A stretch of 64,000 bases of DNA from Ignavibacterium sp. GTDB taxonomy: Bacteria; Bacteroidota; Ignavibacteria; Ignavibacteriales; Ignavibacteriaceae. The stretch spans positions 3,415,116 through 3,479,115 of the forward strand of contig JAVSMP010000001.1 of NCBI GenBank assembly GCA_032027145.1. The letters are read 5' to 3'. The notes under the pieces are model-generated. The model did not search any database, had not been told where the DNA came from, and saw nothing but the letters and a program-made list of their open reading frames with translations. This document shows positions 8,727 to 17,861 of this stretch, one piece after another (position 1 is the stretch's first letter; each line of letters starts with the position of its first letter). Position numbers and translations under genes: made by a program.

Positions 8727-10217
8727 TTAATTGAGTTGCTGTAAACTACTTAATAATGGATTATCAAAATCAAACCCGAATAATCTTGGATTTTCACCAA
8801 TTACTGCGGCAGAAAAGATATAGAAAACATAGTTATATGTTTCATCTGGAATTCTTTCTCGATACTTAACAAGTAAATTCCAAAAATTTCTTTGTTTCGG
8901 ATCTTCGGGTAATTCGTTGACAAGTTTTCTGAAATTATTTTCGCCCCAATTGTATGAGCCAATAACAAGTAAGCCAGAAGCTTGAGCTTCAGTCTGGTAA
9001 ATAAATTTAATATACTTAGCAGCAGCAGTTGTAGCTTTAGGTACATTAAAACGATCATCCAAGGGATCGTACTGATTTAGCTCAACTAAAGGTCCTGTTT
9101 CCAAACCATACTGCCGCGCAGTCATTGGTATAAACTGCCACATTCCTTTTGCATATCCGTATCGTGTTATTGGTCCAACAATATCAAACTTAAAGTCACT
9201 TTCCTGCAATGCCAGATAAAAAAACTGTGGAGGCAGGCTCTGTTTTAAAAACGCTTCAATTATAGGTCGGATATAATTGTTTTCCTGTGCACGTGTTATT
9301 GCTGATTTTAATCTTGGAGATGACTTCCACTTGTTAATAAATGTTTTTACTTCTCCAACAAAATTTTCAGGCATATTAATTTCGCACTCACCAAATAATC
9401 TTGCCATTTTAAGAATCAACCTGTCCTCTTCACTAAGATCATAAACATCAAGTTCACCAACATACTTATCGTAAATTTTTTCCATTCTGTTATAATCACC
9501 GCGCATTTTTTCAATAGTCTGTTCAACTTCAGTATTACCGGCATTTTCCACAGCAGATGATAATTTTGAGAGCTGAATATCAATCCCTTTCATCTGATAA
9601 AAGATTGATTCAGCCAGTTCTTTTTGTTCGTTAGCTTTAATATGCTGATAAACTGCATAAGCTGAGGCAAGTATTCCAATAAATGCAACAAGAGCAATTA
9701 TCAGCCAGTATTTTTTCGATTGCTTTTTCTGAACAACTTTAAATGCCTGCTGTATCATTCTTGTATGATCGCCGGCATTAGGATTATTACCTTCCTGTTC
9801 AAAGTAACGCTGGATATAACTTTGCAAAGAACTATCGGTATCGGATGCACCAGAAGTTGATGATGGTTTGCTTTCAGTGTCTTTAATTAATTCTAGTTTA
9901 ACTATAGGACCATTCTTCCCCAATTCAAGTTTAATCGGATTGGATAATATAATGTGATCAATTTTTTTTCCATCCAGATAGGTACCGTTACTGCTAAACA
10001 GATCAGCAATAAACCATTTACCTTCTTTATAAGATATCTCCAGATGATCACGGCTTACTAAGCCATCATCAATCTTAACTGCACAGGTATCAACACGTCC
10101 GATACGAAAAGTGTCTTTAAAAAAGTATTCTTTCTTTTGTGATTCTCCTTTTTCTATGGTTAATCGGACAATAGTTTTATTCTGTTCATTTTTTATTGAT
10201 GTAGGTTCTGTACCCAT
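8727..10217 (-). CDS. FHA domain - TM helix - lytic transglycosylase fusion
   Basis: 496 aa. FHA domain at about 20-110 with GR (40-41), SRDHLE (55-60) and SSNGTYLDG (75-83), the phosphothreonine-binding residues. A Ser/Thr linker leads to a membrane helix at about 170-190, then a coiled/helical stalk (about 195-300). The C-terminal part is an SLT/MltD-like lytic transglycosylase: catalytic Glu339 in ALQES, GMWQFIP (358-364) and SYNWGE (421-426). The FHA domain would be cytoplasmic and the enzyme periplasmic, cutting glycan strands. T6SS assembly is known to need local peptidoglycan opening in some species. Here the enzyme is physically joined to a phospho-reader and encoded next to the kinase and phosphatase. 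The domain assignment is firm; the T6SS role is inferred from context. Confidence 0.88.
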   Translation of the reverse strand: MGTEPTSIKNEQNKTIVRLTIEKGESQKKEYFFKDTFRIGRVDTCAVKIDDGLVSRDHLEISYKEGKWFIADLFSSNGTYLDGKKIDHIILSNPIKLELGKNGPIVKLELIKDTESKPSSTSGASDTDSSLQSYIQRYFEQEGNNPNAGDHTRMIQQAFKVVQKKQSKKYWLIIALVAFIGILASAYAVYQHIKANEQKELAESIFYQMKGIDIQLSKLSSAVENAGNTEVEQTIEKMRGDYNRMEKIYDKYVGELDVYDLSEEDRLILKMARLFGECEINMPENFVGEVKTFINKWKSSPRLKSAITRAQENNYIRPIIEAFLKQSLPPQFFYLALQESDFKFDIVGPITRYGYAKGMWQFIPMTARQYGLETGPLVELNQYDPLDDRFNVPKATTAAAKYIKFIYQTEAQASGLLVIGSYNWGENNFRKLVNELPEDPKQRNFWNLLVKYRERIPDETYNYVFYIFSAAVIGENPRLFGFDFDNPLLSSLQQLN

Positions 10218-10254
10218 AGTAGAAGCATAATGTCAATTCTTTAAGATAAAGTAT

Positions 10255-10854
10255 TTATTTTTTGTCTTGATTAAAACTAAGCATCATTCTTAATACAGCA
10301 GGCCCAATCGTTTGTCTTGTTTTTTTTGTAAATGTTGCCGTAAGTTTATACGCTTTTTTATTACCCATTACATAAATCTGATGCTGATATATTCTTAAAT
10401 CATCTGTAGGATACCAGCTAAAAATTGCTTCATAGGCATCGCTGCCATTTGTTAATTTTGTTGCACCTTGTTTAAGAAGCATACAGGATTTTAATTCGCT
10501 TTCCAGTGTTTGTATCTGTATCTGGGAATATTCAGTAAGATCTTCAGCAGCTGGTTCTGTATCAATTGTAACAATAACATTATGTTTAATCCCATCTGTA
10601 ACGGGACCTTCCAAAGTGTAAATTGTTTTATCTTTCCAATCTTCAAGCTGCTCTAACAAAAAACCATTGCCTTGAAACGGAATTGTTTTGTCTTTTACTG
10701 CAGGCTGCTGCGATTGTTGTGACTGCTTTTGAGGTTCAGCTTTTTGCTGAAGCTTTTCAGTAGAAGAGGCTTCAGCTTTTTCCGGCAGCTTAACTTCTTC
10801 CTCCTTTTTAGGAGGCTGATTTTGAAACTGTTTATAATATTCCGGGATATCCAT
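10255..10854 (-). CDS. DcrB/DUF1795-like protein (possible T6SS effector chaperone)
   Basis: 199 aa, no signal peptide. Residues 1-65 are a disordered Pro/Gln/Lys/Glu-rich tail. From about 66 the protein looks like the DcrB/DUF1795 fold, with a characteristic strand order and a C-terminal TRQTIGPAVLRMMLSF helix. Cytoplasmic DUF1795 proteins in T6SS loci (Eag family) bind hydrophobic segments of PAAR effectors before loading. This one lies well downstream of the PAAR gene and no effector with transmembrane segments is seen in the window, so its client is unclear. It sits 1 bp after the lipoprotein gene and 37 bp before the FHA-transglycosylase gene. The fold call rests on pattern recognition only. 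Confidence 0.6.
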   Translation of the reverse strand: MDIPEYYKQFQNQPPKKEEEVKLPEKAEASSTEKLQQKAEPQKQSQQSQQPAVKDKTIPFQGNGFLLEQLEDWKDKTIYTLEGPVTDGIKHNVIVTIDTEPAAEDLTEYSQIQIQTLESELKSCMLLKQGATKLTNGSDAYEAIFSWYPTDDLRIYQHQIYVMGNKKAYKLTATFTKKTRQTIGPAVLRMMLSFNQDKK

Positions 10855-10855
10855 T

Positions 10856-11521
10856 TTAATCTACACCTTCATCAGATAAATGCTCAATAAGAGAAATCCA
10901 CTCTTTGGAAGATTTAATTCTTTCAATTTCCTTATCTTTCTGATCATCAGTCATGTTCAAAAATAATCTTTCATTCATCATTAAGTCTTCTTCTGTTTCT
11001 TTAAATGCAGTAAGTCGGCGTAGCATAAGATACCCTTCATCACAAACACGACGAGGAATAGGTAGTTCCTCCATTAGGGCTTGAGGCTCTGTATCATCCA
11101 GCTTTCTTTTATCAAGAAGCATGGAATTAATTACAGAAGTAATTTTATTTCTGTTATTTAAAATAACAGATACCAAAACATCTGTTTCCCAAACAAAATT
11201 ATCAGCATTTTTTGTATCTAACGATTCCATAAGAGGAGTAAATGCTAAGTCGCCTATGGACAATAATACCATAGCAGCTTTTTGAGCTTCTTCTTCCTTA
11301 TCGGAGTGCAGAATTTTTACTAATTCAACTGCATCTTTTCTTGATTCTTCTGATATAACCTTGCTAAGTGTGTCTATCTTTTTATTGTCTTGTAATTTAA
11401 TCTCCTTAAGTATCGATGAGATATTCTTGTTTTCCATTTTTGGTTCCTCATTTATTGATGAATCATTACAGCTTGATAATAAGAATACAAATAGAAGATA
11501 AATAATATAAAGTCTGTTCAT
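10856..11521 (-). CDS. Lipoprotein with HEAT-like helical region, candidate immunity protein
   Basis: 221 aa. Lipoprotein signal peptide with a lipobox ending LLSSC (Cys18), so it should be lipidated and exported. The mature part is all-helical with HEAT/armadillo-like phrasing (EEEAQKAAMVLLSIGDLAFTPL). It follows the caspase-like gene by 19 bp. T6SS immunity proteins that guard the periplasm are often small lipoproteins directly downstream of their toxin, so an immunity role is a reasonable inference. No known immunity family is recognised. The adaptor-free mature part has charged ends and no enzyme motif. Confidence 0.7.
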   Translation of the reverse strand: MNRLYIIYLLFVFLLSSCNDSSINEEPKMENKNISSILKEIKLQDNKKIDTLSKVISEESRKDAVELVKILHSDKEEEAQKAAMVLLSIGDLAFTPLMESLDTKNADNFVWETDVLVSVILNNRNKITSVINSMLLDKRKLDDTEPQALMEELPIPRRVCDEGYLMLRRLTAFKETEEDLMMNERLFLNMTDDQKDKEIERIKSSKEWISLIEHLSDEGVD

Positions 11522-11540
11522 TCTTGAACTCTTGAAGTTT

Positions 11541-12569
11541 TTAGTAAAGTTGAAACTTTGTTTTTCCTCTTCTACTTCTCAGAAAATTATTTGTTGATCT
11601 TTTGGCATATTCAAGGCTGCGCCACCATGATTGATAAGCATTTACTTCTGAATAACTCAAAATATAAAATAACCAGTAGCACCACCCTCTATAATCACCG
11701 GGTCTGTCAGAAAAATATGCAAACCGGTCGGTAGGTGGAATATCTCTTGCCCAGTTTTTATAGGGATTCTTTCTTATAATTTTCCAATAATGGAGTTTAG
11801 AACTACATCCGAAATGACAGAAGACTTTGCATTTCAATTCTACTGCTCCTAAGTCATAAGGGCTACTAAAGGTATTTTCCCAGCCTGCATGAAGTAAAAT
11901 GTGATTTTCTCTTTTGAAAAAACCCCAATAGCGGTTTGAAGGAGATTTAAATGCATCCAGCACATAGTTCTTTAATGAATCTGGTAAAGTAATTCTTCTT
12001 AAATCAAGTTTTGCCTCGGGATGTCTGTCATTAATTGATGGAGGTCTCTCCTCAACTGCAACCGGGGCAAATTTATACTTATGGTGTAAAATGTCAGAAA
12101 ACGGAATCCCAACAAATGGATACGCAAGGCGAAATATTCCATTACGATTACTATCACCCTGTTCCCATCTATCGCCTTCAATATAATTATCGGATGAAAT
12201 ATCAGGATCAAAGCAGGTTCCTCTGCCGTAGCGCGAGTGTCCGGCATAGATAACATGAATCCCTGGTGTTTCCAATGCTTTGTAAAAATCATCTTTACTT
12301 CTTACAATTTCAATAAAAAAATGTACTTGTTGATCATCACTGATATATTCAAAGTGAGTTGAATCCAAAGCAGTAAAGTTTGAAGTAAAATTATTTTTTA
12401 AAAAATCTTCTAATGGTTCTTCAGAATATCTGCTGTCTCTGGCTTTTCTTGCTCTTAGGTCATCATCACGAAAATCTAGCCCTTGAGCCACAATAATTTT
12501 CCGTCTCTCGTATGTTAATCTAAAAGCACTTAACGAACCTGATGAACCAGAACTTGTTCCGTCAGTCAT
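11541..12569 (-). CDS. Caspase-like (clan CD pattern) protein, candidate T6SS effector
   Basis: 342 aa, no signal peptide, starting with a Gly/Ser-rich tail. Two conserved-looking strand-loop motifs resemble the His/Cys dyad of clan CD peptidases (caspases, gingipains, separase, CHAT). They are IHVIYAGHSRYGRG with His111 at the end of a hydrophobic strand, and CKVFCHFGCSSK with Cys255 at the end of another. The usual His-Gly pair is replaced by His-Ser, so activity is uncertain. Trp- and Tyr-rich C-terminus with many basic residues. It lies between the Ig/transthyretin-like protein (41 bp) and a lipoprotein (19 bp) in the T6SS cargo block. The gene is real by context and codon pattern; the peptidase call is a hypothesis. 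Confidence 0.6.
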   Translation of the reverse strand: MTDGTSSGSSGSLSAFRLTYERRKIIVAQGLDFRDDDLRARKARDSRYSEEPLEDFLKNNFTSNFTALDSTHFEYISDDQQVHFFIEIVRSKDDFYKALETPGIHVIYAGHSRYGRGTCFDPDISSDNYIEGDRWEQGDSNRNGIFRLAYPFVGIPFSDILHHKYKFAPVAVEERPPSINDRHPEAKLDLRRITLPDSLKNYVLDAFKSPSNRYWGFFKRENHILLHAGWENTFSSPYDLGAVELKCKVFCHFGCSSKLHYWKIIRKNPYKNWARDIPPTDRFAYFSDRPGDYRGWCYWLFYILSYSEVNAYQSWWRSLEYAKRSTNNFLRSRRGKTKFQLY

Positions 12570-12609
12570 ATTATAACTTGTTTATCTATAAGTTAATTAG
12601 TTGTAATTC

Positions 12610-13473
12610 TTATTTTGATTTGCCTATGCCTTTAATATTCTCAAATTCAATTTCGTATTTACCAGGCGGGACATTTTCAATTTTTGCATATCCATTTGAA
12701 TCGAGCTTCCCTTCTTTATTCTTTCCATCAGAAAATTTAATTTTATACGAAATATCTTTCAAGGGATTTCCTTCCTGATCCTCAAGTTTTATCTCAATCC
12801 AATCTTTAAACTTTAATAAATCCGAATCAGCATAAACACCGCCTACATCAACCCGAAAAAAATATTCAGGGTTTTTATATCCTTTTTCTGTCTCCTGATC
12901 GGTTGGTATGTTTTTGGTGTCAGTCTGAAATTTAAATTCCCAATCAACTTCTATCTTTTGATTCTTTACATTTGTTTTAAGACTTGCGATCAGATCATGT
13001 GCGCCATCATCATCATGTTCAAAAATTAAAACCTTACATTCAGCTCCTTCATAAGTATCGGTAACATCTGCAGAAATCTTTAAGACATCACCTCTCCTTG
13101 CTTCCTGTTTATCCCACTTTAGATTTTTAATCTTCGGCGGTAGGTAAACATATAAACAATTGGATTTTTTACTCAATCCAAGCTTTGATAGCTTTACTTC
13201 AGCGTATAACTCATCTTTTGCTTTTTCAGGAATTTTTATTTTGGTTAATAAATAATTACCGGCAATCTTAGTTTTAATGGTATCAAGCACTTTGCCTGAA
13301 GCATCAGATATTTCTATTTTAACTTCAGAGTTATTACCGACAAAGTGTGTATTAATCTCAAGCCCAACCTCTGCACCATTACACCCGATTCCGGCTGTCC
13401 ATATTACCCGGTCAATTGATGACTTAAGTTTTATTTTATTTGATTTACCTGTATTTCCTTTGTGGTCAGACAT
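12610..13473 (-). CDS. Ig-like/transthyretin-like protein sharing a C-terminal module with the PAAR protein
   Basis: 287 aa, no signal peptide. All-beta: an N-terminal region (about 10-110), an Ig-like region (about 115-220) and a C-terminal transthyretin-like module (about 225-280) with WIEIKLEDQEGNPL and GKLDSNGYAKIENVPPGKYEI. The last two regions match the C-terminal tail of the PAAR protein at 17862-18938 in order and wording (GKLDSNG.AKIE..PPGK), so the two genes share a duplicated module. Such modules appear on VgrG/PAAR proteins as linkers to cargo. This protein may be an adaptor or structural partner of the neighbouring effectors (inference). It starts 2 bp after the propeller gene. 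Confidence 0.65.
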   Translation of the reverse strand: MSDHKGNTGKSNKIKLKSSIDRVIWTAGIGCNGAEVGLEINTHFVGNNSEVKIEISDASGKVLDTIKTKIAGNYLLTKIKIPEKAKDELYAEVKLSKLGLSKKSNCLYVYLPPKIKNLKWDKQEARRGDVLKISADVTDTYEGAECKVLIFEHDDDGAHDLIASLKTNVKNQKIEVDWEFKFQTDTKNIPTDQETEKGYKNPEYFFRVDVGGVYADSDLLKFKDWIEIKLEDQEGNPLKDISYKIKFSDGKNKEGKLDSNGYAKIENVPPGKYEIEFENIKGIGKSK

Positions 13474-13475
13474 TT

Positions 13476-14627
13476 TTATTCCATCAGATATACAGTTGTA
13501 TTTGTACAGAACATCAGCCTTCCCTGATCATCTAAAACGGGCGGTGCAAAAATCTTTCCCTCAGCTTCAAAGTTTAATGATTCATTTCCTTTTGCATTCA
13601 GTCTTATCAGCTTATTTTCTGCAGCAATGATAATGGAGTTATCAGCAAATGCTGTTGCAGAGTTAATACCTCTGATTAATTTAGACCAAATAAGCTTCTT
13701 ATCTTTAATACAAAACACTTTGTTGTTAGTAAGAATAAATACAAATCCATCCGGTGTTAAGATTGGCGGACACAATACAGGTCTTGCATCAACAAAATCA
13801 TCTATAACCTCAACAGAATACTTTTCTTTTCCATCAAAACTTATACACTTAAGATTTACAAAATGTTTTGAAGAAGAAGCTAAATAAATATCACCTTCTT
13901 GGGAACTGCTTGCAAAAACTGAATTATAATCCTTTGGTAAATCAAAACTGTAATCCGGATTGGCTTCATCCGACTTTTTTCCTAAAATAAATATCTGCCC
14001 CTGAGTTGGTGAAAAGGTTAGAACAAAACCTTTTTCATAATTAACTAATGGTAATGACGGACAAATTTGATTATAATATCTCTTATGCCAGATAAAACCT
14101 AAACTTTTTTTTGCTGCCTGATAGATTAAATATTCCGGTACTGAAGTATCAACAATATCTGAATAATAAATCTGAGCTATTAAACCATCTGCATCTGGTT
14201 GGAAAAGTATTAGTTGTGATTCATCAATTATCCCGCTTATCGGGTACTTACTAATCATTATGTTATTTTGATAATCAATTGCTTCCATATCATCTTTACG
14301 GGCAGCTGACTGATAGAAAAGCAGCTTATTATTTAGAACAACCTGCGAACCATACCATTTGGATCGCCTCCATTTAATTTTCCCTTCCCCGCTAAAACAG
14401 ATTATTTCGGACATGTTATCCAGAAAATAATCCTTACCATCAGTTAAGATTAATCTGATTTCATGATTAGATGCACTCTTATCACCGATCTCAATTTCTC
14501 TTAGAATTTTGCCATTAACTTTTGGAATTGAGTTAATAAAAGAATCGTGGCGAGAATTTGAATAATACTGTGTGTACATATTATTAACTAAAAAAAAATT
14601 ATAAATCAAACATAGTATAATTAGCAT
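13476..14627 (-). CDS. Exported PQQ/WD-like beta-propeller protein
   Basis: 383 aa. The N-terminal 16-20 residues are hydrophobic (LIILCLIYNFFLV) and could be a signal peptide. A second Met at residue 17 is an alternative start. The rest shows repeated blades of the type DGxxxxxSxxxxIxCxSxxGKxKW and AENKLIRLNAKGNE, as in PQQ-like or Kelch-like propellers. It overlaps the end of the metzincin-like gene by 29 bp, which implies translational coupling. Because it seems exported while the upstream protein is not, a periplasmic immunity or partner role is possible. The family gives no specific function. Confidence 0.65.
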   Translation of the reverse strand: MLIILCLIYNFFLVNNMYTQYYSNSRHDSFINSIPKVNGKILREIEIGDKSASNHEIRLILTDGKDYFLDNMSEIICFSGEGKIKWRRSKWYGSQVVLNNKLLFYQSAARKDDMEAIDYQNNIMISKYPISGIIDESQLILFQPDADGLIAQIYYSDIVDTSVPEYLIYQAAKKSLGFIWHKRYYNQICPSLPLVNYEKGFVLTFSPTQGQIFILGKKSDEANPDYSFDLPKDYNSVFASSSQEGDIYLASSSKHFVNLKCISFDGKEKYSVEVIDDFVDARPVLCPPILTPDGFVFILTNNKVFCIKDKKLIWSKLIRGINSATAFADNSIIIAAENKLIRLNAKGNESLNFEAEGKIFAPPVLDDQGRLMFCTNTTVYLME

Positions 14628-17600
14628 TGCCTACTCCAGGGCTGCCGACCCAATTAATTATTGTACTAAAATCTGTTTTTATCAGGTTTCCATTTCCGGT
14701 TTCTTTCCCAAAAAGATATCTGATGATCTTTTCTTTATCAGTATCCCAATCAACCTGTATTCTTTTTCCTGAAGTAGTAAAATTATTTCCAAGTCTGAAA
14801 GTTACTTCAATATCATACTGGGAATTAGCTGGAGCTGTACCTGTATAAACCTGATAACCTGGAGTAAAAGCAACAAATAAATTTTTAATGTCGTTACTGT
14901 TCGATGTTGCTGCTCTAAACTTATTATTAAGCATAACACCAATATCATTATTCAATCTTTGAGCCCAGCTTCGTTGAGATTCAAAATTCCAATTTTCAGT
15001 ACTAGAATTGATAAACTTTAATGCAAGCCGGATTTGAACAACAAGAATACCATTAAATGTCTGACCCTCTTTCGCCATAATTGAAAATTCATCATCACCG
15101 AGTTTATATATTAATAAATCTACATTATGATTGGGAGAAATTAAATGATTGTTTATTGAATAAGAGGCTAACTCAACATTCCGATATTTGTCGTCCAGAA
15201 AAAAATTATGTTTGTGCTTAAGCCCTTGAAAAGTAATTTTAAATTTTGTGTCTTTCAGAAATTCGTTTAATTGTTTACCAGAACCGGATTCATCATTAAT
15301 CCAAAGTATATATTTCCAATAATTTCTGATACGCGGAGTACGGTTATGATACATTCTTGCTAATTCATCAAACCTATATGGACCTCCAACAGCAGTATAT
15401 GGCTGATCATATCTTGGTAGTCCGATCCACACGTTACTGCCTGTTTCATAATTATAAAGATAAGAATCCCAGTTGCCTGTAGCATGACCCATTTCATGGT
15501 GATTGGTTAGAACTGCATAAGTGTTTCCATCAACGTCCTTCAAAGAATTATTTGGATCAGGCGTACCAAAATAAGTAGGGTCAGCCTGGTAATCTCTGCT
15601 GCGGAATTTAGCATCACCGGTTCTCATCCAGGCGCCATTTGTGTTATCAGTAACACTAACTAAACATTTATGTCTGTCACCATTGGTATCGTTTTTTGCT
15701 TCCATATAAAAGAAAAGTCTGAGTAAAATATCTTCTGAGCCTGAATGCTTTTCAATTAAATAGTTTTTGTTCATCCTTGTCATCGCATTAGTCATTCCTT
15801 CTTTACGATGATTTGTTACATCAGCTGCTGTTCCGCCTTGATTGAAAATAAATCTGCAATTCCAATAGACTATTAAATAGTTAAGCGGCTTACCATCCAG
15901 TTCAGCACAGTCATGAAAATAATGCATTTCGTAATTACCGCAGCCAGTTAATGCGTATGCTTTAGTCCTATCAGCAGCATCAGTTGCAATCACACTTTTT
16001 GATTTATGCAAAGATGTATCGTCTTTTATTGCCAGTCTTGCACCAACAACATGATTTTTTTTATAATCAAAAGAGGTGTCCCCTTCGCCGGATCTTTGAA
16101 GTCCAATATCGTAGAAGTTATTACAAAAATAAACTACCCGGGTAAATATTGGTACATCGGTTATAAGATTTTTATTAAACTTACAATTTGTAAATACCGG
16201 TTGATCAGTATCCGGATTATAGATTTTCATCCTTCGTAAGTTCTTGTTCTTTCCATCAACCGTTTCCATAGTATCATAATCAATACAAAACAACGCATAA
16301 CGAGAATTATCATCCAAAGCCAAAGCAGTACCATTCGGTTTTTTATCAGATAAAATTTGACTTTTGGAAGAATCCACTAATACAATATCATCCAATGAAA
16401 AAGTAAGCGGCTTTTCTTTATCAGTAACCTTATCGCCAAATGGTTTCAAATCAAGTTCATCTTTAAATACTTTCTCAAACCTATCACCTTTATTTATATC
16501 TCCATCGTAACGTGTCCAATAATTTCTTGATGACCACTTTAATGGCAGATCATAATATTTCTGACGTTCTACAAAAGTTAATTTTTTTATTTCCTCAATA
16601 GTTTTTTCAACAATTACGGGATCAGTGCTGTCATCCTGAGTAAATATCCATTTATTTTTTGCTTCAAATTCAAAATAAAATTCTTTTCTTTCCGGCTTTT
16701 TTATCTTTTTCCCAAACTTAACTTTAATAAAGTAAGTGTCATCTTTATAAATTGTTTCGCTGGATATTTCTTTCTTATTATCTTCATAAACCTTAAAAGT
16801 TAAACCATCAGGCACCGGTAATTGTTTTTTCTGAATCTTGTCGTAGAAAACTAATTTAAGATTATAAACAACATACTTTAAATCAGCAGGGTCTATGTAT
16901 AATTGCTTAAAGTAAAATTTCCGCCAAAGAGGGCACTCTTCTTCTTTATGTGTGCGATTCTTTACTGCAGGGCAATTTATTTCTGGAATTTCATCTTTAT
17001 CAAAGAATAGTATTTCTACTCTTCTGTTACGCTGTGATCTGTAATTGTCTTTATTTTTTGATTCAATCGGGAAAGATTCACCACATCCTAAAAAAGGGTT
17101 TTTATCATCAATAAATTTAACATCTGATTCTCTTCTTGCATTCAGGTCTGCAATTGAAATTTCAAGCGCTTCAGCTATTTCCTTTGAGTAAAGATCATAA
17201 ACATATTCCCAAATTTCTTTAGGCCATCTATGTTTAGAGTCATTATTAACTAACTTAAAATTTTTATCAGCATTTGCTGAATCAATCTTATTAAAGAATT
17301 TTTGTGTAGCATTTCTTGTAGCATCATTATATTTATCATTAATTTCTCCAGGGTTGCATCCGCAATTTAATTTTGGTTCAAAGTATTTCATTATCTGCTG
17401 ATAATCTTCCACTTTATGTCTGTTGTATGATAACTCAGCCCATTCTTCTCTTTTTCCGATTAATATGTAAAGAACATTTTTTGCTCTTTCATCCGAAAGA
17501 GTAAAATTAAATTCGGGTGTACCAGAGGTATCAGTATGACCGGTTATGATCATTCTTACCTCCGGATCAAATTCAAATTGTCTAAAAACAACAGCGAGCG

Positions 17601-17853
17601 CTCTGATACCAGTTATATCCAGACTCTCATCATTAGATTGAAGATCACCATCTTCTGAGCTTTTCCCCTTTGGATTTTCAGGCATTAACACACAGCTGTT
17701 AAGATGGAAAAGGACATCTTCCATTTCAAGTACAGACACTTTAACAAACTTCAGAATAAGTTCGTTCTTTTTACTGGTTAATGCAGAAGATTTGCCATTC
17801 CCAAATATATCGCTGAAAATAACATCAACTTTATTTTGATCACCATTACTCAT
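14599..17853 (-). CDS. OmpA-like protein with metzincin-type zinc site, candidate T6SS effector
   Basis: 1084 aa, no signal peptide. The N-terminal third is an OmpA-like peptidoglycan-binding domain: ITGHTDTSG (103-111), SDERAKNV (120-127), then a helical insert, LGCGESFPI (255-263) and NRRVEILFF (276-284). A beta-rich region (about 315-420) and a large C-terminal domain follow. The latter holds HEMGHATGNWD at 786-796, that is HExxHxxGxxD, the metzincin zinc signature with Asp as third ligand as in snapalysin-like enzymes. A protein that binds murein and carries a protease site, lacks a signal and lies 8 bp after the PAAR gene fits a delivered effector. Effector status and activity are inferred; the OmpA domain and the motif are visible. 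Confidence 0.75.
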   Translation of the reverse strand: MSNGDQNKVDVIFSDIFGNGKSSALTSKKNELILKFVKVSVLEMEDVLFHLNSCVLMPENPKGKSSEDGDLQSNDESLDITGIRALAVVFRQFEFDPEVRMIITGHTDTSGTPEFNFTLSDERAKNVLYILIGKREEWAELSYNRHKVEDYQQIMKYFEPKLNCGCNPGEINDKYNDATRNATQKFFNKIDSANADKNFKLVNNDSKHRWPKEIWEYVYDLYSKEIAEALEISIADLNARRESDVKFIDDKNPFLGCGESFPIESKNKDNYRSQRNRRVEILFFDKDEIPEINCPAVKNRTHKEEECPLWRKFYFKQLYIDPADLKYVVYNLKLVFYDKIQKKQLPVPDGLTFKVYEDNKKEISSETIYKDDTYFIKVKFGKKIKKPERKEFYFEFEAKNKWIFTQDDSTDPVIVEKTIEEIKKLTFVERQKYYDLPLKWSSRNYWTRYDGDINKGDRFEKVFKDELDLKPFGDKVTDKEKPLTFSLDDIVLVDSSKSQILSDKKPNGTALALDDNSRYALFCIDYDTMETVDGKNKNLRRMKIYNPDTDQPVFTNCKFNKNLITDVPIFTRVVYFCNNFYDIGLQRSGEGDTSFDYKKNHVVGARLAIKDDTSLHKSKSVIATDAADRTKAYALTGCGNYEMHYFHDCAELDGKPLNYLIVYWNCRFIFNQGGTAADVTNHRKEGMTNAMTRMNKNYLIEKHSGSEDILLRLFFYMEAKNDTNGDRHKCLVSVTDNTNGAWMRTGDAKFRSRDYQADPTYFGTPDPNNSLKDVDGNTYAVLTNHHEMGHATGNWDSYLYNYETGSNVWIGLPRYDQPYTAVGGPYRFDELARMYHNRTPRIRNYWKYILWINDESGSGKQLNEFLKDTKFKITFQGLKHKHNFFLDDKYRNVELASYSINNHLISPNHNVDLLIYKLGDDEFSIMAKEGQTFNGILVVQIRLALKFINSSTENWNFESQRSWAQRLNNDIGVMLNNKFRAATSNSNDIKNLFVAFTPGYQVYTGTAPANSQYDIEVTFRLGNNFTTSGKRIQVDWDTDKEKIIRYLFGKETGNGNLIKTDFSTIINWVGSPGVGNANYTMFDL

Positions 17854-17861
17854 ATAATCAC

